A DNA stretch of 64,000 nucleotides, taken from positions 46,889-110,888 of the forward strand of contig WFSL01000036.1 in assembly GCA_015486015.1 (NCBI GenBank), read 5' to 3'. Positions 61,626-64,000 of the stretch are shown here, in pieces. The notes beneath the pieces are model-generated. The model was given only the letters and a program-made list of their open reading frames with translations, was not told the origin of the DNA and did no database searches. This DNA comes from Aquificota bacterium. GTDB lineage: Bacteria; Thermosulfidibacterota; Thermosulfidibacteria; Thermosulfidibacterales; B14-G1. How positions within the stretch are numbered: the stretch's first letter is position 1; each line of letters opens with the position of its first letter. A program made the position numbers and the translations under genes.

Positions 61626-63288
61626 ATGTAGTACCCCCCTGGCCACTCTCCACCCCGATGGTGCCCCCATGGGCCTCCACTATCCGGTATGCCAAGGCCA
61701 ACCCCAGGCCTGTCCCCTTTTCTTTAGTAGTGAAAAAGGGGTCAAAAATCCTGTCCAGATACTCTTGAGGGATCCCAACCCCTGTATCCTCAATCCTAAG
61801 ACAGGCCACCTCCCCACCCTCAGACAGGACTATGCTAATCCCTCCCCCTTGGGGCATGGCCTCTAAAGCATTAAAAATTAGGTTGAGGAGCACCTGACGC
61901 ATCTGATCCCTGTCCAGGGATAGAACCACATCTTCCAGAGACAAACGAAAAGAGACACCCCTCTCTTTGGCCTCACCCTCCAGAGAAAAGACCACCTCTT
62001 CCACCAACTCTTTCAGAGAGGCTCTCACCTTTTCAGGGGGCCTTGGCCTGGCAAACTGGAGAAAATCCGTCACCAGCTTGTTGAGCCTCTTAGACTCCTG
62101 GACAATGATATTCAGCAGAAACATTTGCTCTTCCCTGCCCCTCTCTTTATTGAGGAGCCCTTCGGCAGCGTTCTTGATGATACCCAAAGGGTTCCTGATC
62201 TCATGGGCCAATCCGGCGGAGAGCTCTCCCAGAGAGGCCAGCTTCTCCCTCATCTGGGCCTCCTTCAAGCCCATTCTCATCCTCTCGAAGGACCGGGCCA
62301 GATCCCCAATCTCGTCTCTCCTCTGGGTGAGAGGCACCTCCAAAGAGTAGTCGCCCTGGGCAATGTGTTCAGCGGAGATAGCAAATCTCCGGACAGGCTC
62401 GGTAATGCGCCCAGCCATCCACCACCCCAGCACCACGGAAAGCAACACCCCCAGCCCCATAATAATAGCAAAATACCTCCTGCCCGCCACCAAAGACTCA
62501 AAGGTCTGTTTGTCAGAGATGCTAAAAGTCAGCATACCTAAGGGATTTCCCTTCCAATCCCTCAAAGGAAAGAAGACGGTCTTGTACTCTTGGCCCCCCA
62601 TCACCATATTCTCGTCATACAGGGGAGCACCCTTTTTACTCACCTTCCTCATCCACTTTCTCAACCTCTTTAATTCCGCTCCGGACAGATTAGGGGGAAT
62701 TCCCCAACTTCTGCCTCCCTTCAGATACACCCCCACCTCTACCCCGGTGAGCTCCTCCACATCTTCCGGAAAGGTGACAAACACCGACTTACCGGCCACC
62801 CCTACCCATCCTCCCTCCCTGTAAACCCCTACCAAGGCGGGGATGGGTTGGCCTCTGAGCATCACGGTTACTATCCCTGAATCCGGAGGAAGATGCTCTT
62901 CCCCTTGGGGAAAGGCCACATCTGGGTCTCCCTTCATCTTATTCCCATGGCAGAGGCACACAAAGTCCACTCTCTGGCTCTTGCGAATCCTCAGAGCCTC
63001 TTGCTTGGAAATCCTCGGACTGGAACTTCGCAAGAAAGGATCTTTAAAAACCCCATAAGCCACCATACTCAGGTGCCCTTCCTCCCTTTCCATGTATCTC
63101 TCCGTCAGGGCAACGGCCTGGTATAGCCTGGACACAATATCCCGCTCCATCATGTCTGAAACGGTCTCAGTGGCCACCCACATGGCCCCCAAAAGGGGAG
63201 CTAAGCCCACCAATAGAAAGGCCAAAATGAGCTTGATCTTCAGCCCACTCACACTAAAAACAAAGCTTCTCCTATTATCAGGATTCAC
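61600..63288 (-). CDS. Membrane sensor histidine kinase (HAMP-HisKA-HATPase)
   Basis: 562 residues from GTG 63288 (AGAGG upstream). First membrane helix ~17-38, a large outer sensor domain (~40-255), second helix ~258-280, HAMP (RITEPVRRFAISAEHIAQGDYS), HisKA with phospho-acceptor His in GLAHEIRNPLGIIKNAAEGL, and HATPase boxes NLIFNALEAMP, DTGVGIPQE and GTGLGLALAYRIVE. The sensor domain has a Cys-Leu-Cys-His cluster (FVCLCHGNK) that might bind a metal; it is not a CxxCH haem site. No response regulator is in the window, so the partner probably lies beyond either the right edge or elsewhere. NtrB/AtoS-like core. Confidence 0.92.
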   Translation of the reverse strand: MNPDNRRSFVFSVSGLKIKLILAFLLVGLAPLLGAMWVATETVSDMMERDIVSRLYQAVALTERYMEREEGHLSMVAYGVFKDPFLRSSSPRISKQEALRIRKSQRVDFVCLCHGNKMKGDPDVAFPQGEEHLPPDSGIVTVMLRGQPIPALVGVYREGGWVGVAGKSVFVTFPEDVEELTGVEVGVYLKGGRSWGIPPNLSGAELKRLRKWMRKVSKKGAPLYDENMVMGGQEYKTVFFPLRDWKGNPLGMLTFSISDKQTFESLVAGRRYFAIIMGLGVLLSVVLGWWMAGRITEPVRRFAISAEHIAQGDYSLEVPLTQRRDEIGDLARSFERMRMGLKEAQMREKLASLGELSAGLAHEIRNPLGIIKNAAEGLLNKERGREEQMFLLNIIVQESKRLNKLVTDFLQFARPRPPEKVRASLKELVEEVVFSLEGEAKERGVSFRLSLEDVVLSLDRDQMRQVLLNLIFNALEAMPQGGGISIVLSEGGEVACLRIEDTGVGIPQEYLDRIFDPFFTTKEKGTGLGLALAYRIVEAHGGTIGVESGQGGTTFTVRLPLF

Positions 63289-63495
63289 TGCACCTCTCGG
63301 ATCATCTGCACTTTACAATTTTGATATCACCTGGCAAATATCACTAAAAGCATGGCACAAAAATGGACAGGAGCTACTCTTTGGTACAATGAGCCTTAAG
63401 CCCAACAACATAAAATCTTATGAGAACAGGCTCTTGAAGGAATTACCAATTTGTATCATTGCTCCTTCCGGTACCTGCCCTTAGCTTATAGCACC

Positions 63496-64000
63496 ATGAA
63501 AGATAGACTCCCCTCCAGCCTCCTTCAAAAGCGGCCTTCCCCTTTGGGAAGGCTCGCTCTACGCCCTTTTTGGGTCCTCTTGCTATGTTCAGCCGTGTTT
63601 TTTGTAGGTCTAAACGCCTATCCCCTGATGGACCCTGATGAAGGGAGAAACGCCGAGGTTGCCCGGGAAGTGGTAGTAAACGGCCATTGGCTCCCCCCAA
63701 CCATTAACGGAGAGGTACGATACGAGAAACCTCCCCTTTACTACTGGCTGGTAGCCCTCTCCTTCAAGACATGGGGGGTAAGAGAATTTGCTGCCAGACT
63801 CCCATCAGCTATAGCCGCCCTGCTTGGTGTGTTGGTCACTGTGGCCCTGGGAGTAAGACTCTGGGGAAGGGAGAAGGCTTATTGGGCAGGAATTATCCTG
63901 GCCACATCCTTCATATATGCCATATACGCCCACATAGTCATCTTCGATATGGTCCTGACCCTTTTCATCACCTTGGCCATAGCCCTGGCCTGGCTGGGAA
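63496..64000 (+). CDS. GT39/ArnT-like membrane glycosyltransferase, cut by window end
   Basis: 168 codons from ATG 63496 (MKDRLPSSLLQKRP), open to the end of the window. First-loop motif PLMDPDEGRNAEVAREVV...WLPPTINGEVRYEKPPLYYWLV keeps the Asp-Glu pair; helices 1-4 of the GT39 fold follow. Divergent from the histidine kinase, with 207 bases between, where no clear promoter was recognised. It is the fifth GT39-type gene of the region. Confidence 0.85.
   Translation, partial: MKDRLPSSLLQKRPSPLGRLALRPFWVLLLCSAVFFVGLNAYPLMDPDEGRNAEVAREVVVNGHWLPPTINGEVRYEKPPLYYWLVALSFKTWGVREFAARLPSAIAALLGVLVTVALGVRLWGREKAYWAGIILATSFIYAIYAHIVIFDMVLTLFITLAIALAWLG

Noticed and set aside
62919-62970. c-type haem site in the histidine kinase sensor domain (Cys-Leu-Cys-His)
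   Set aside because: Haem attachment needs two residues between the cysteines (CxxCH); here there is one.

Overview
The window reads as the chromosome of a Gram-negative, probably anaerobic bacterium of the Desulfobacterota ('deltaproteobacterial') type. This placement is an inference from gene content: class III CoA-transferase/beta-oxidation genes, HdrD/GlcD-type iron-sulfur flavoprotein modules, a meso-diaminopimelate-type MurE, a type IV pilin, lipid-linked glycan (GT39) genes and an archaeal-type phosphoglycerate mutase. No rRNA or ribosomal protein marker is present, so no genus can be named. Coding density is high, most neighbouring genes overlap or nearly touch, and strong Shine-Dalgarno sites decide many starts, including several TTG and GTG starts.

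Layout. 0-7 kb: the 3' end of a glycogen-debranching-type glucosidase, tmRNA with its own promoter, initiator tRNA on the minus strand with its own promoter, a type IV pilin, a polytopic membrane/TPR protein, and a TIGR02757-family gene. 7.4-18 kb: one plus-strand catabolic block. It starts with two HdrD-like Fe-S proteins around a GlcD-like FAD oxidase (AT-rich), followed by an acyl-CoA dehydrogenase, an HMG-CoA-synthase-like/DUF35 fusion, a thiolase and two class III CoA-transferases (GC-richer). It ends in an acyl-CoA ligase remnant and a hairpin terminator. This second half resembles the benzylsuccinate beta-oxidation (bbs) operon in gene types, and is the best candidate for an undescribed system here.

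18-37 kb: housekeeping and metabolism: queF-sppA, nitroreductase, ogt-type repair protein, truA, ccsA-hemA-hemC, a CoA ligase with an archaeal-type phosphoglycerate mutase, a thioesterase-methyltransferase pair, nagA-like, cfa, several small enzyme families, a SlyD-like isomerase, amiC-like amidase, ribF, and a frameshifted yjbQ next to a ferredoxin. 37.4-43.5 kb: an unusually short division/cell-wall cluster, rsmH-murE-murF-mraY-murD, without mraZ, ftsL, ftsI, ftsW or murG. 43.6-49.6 kb: Nudix and GIY-YIG genes, a small possible DNA-binding protein, DUF1015, ubiX-coaBC and a membrane-anchored phosphoesterase.

49.9-64 kb: a lipid-linked glycan cluster. It contains a small membrane protein too short for usual gene calls, four GT39-type glycosyltransferases plus a truncated fifth, a PAP2 phosphatase, a UPF0104-like membrane protein, a Gfo/Idh/MocA dehydrogenase with a DegT-type aminotransferase (a pairing typical of amino-sugar nucleotide synthesis), a DPM1-like GT2, a methyltransferase, a membrane-anchored dual-specificity-type phosphatase, and an opposing sensor histidine kinase. 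A plausible reading is synthesis of an undecaprenyl-phosphate sugar inside the cell and its transfer outside by GT39 enzymes to a lipid or cell-surface acceptor.
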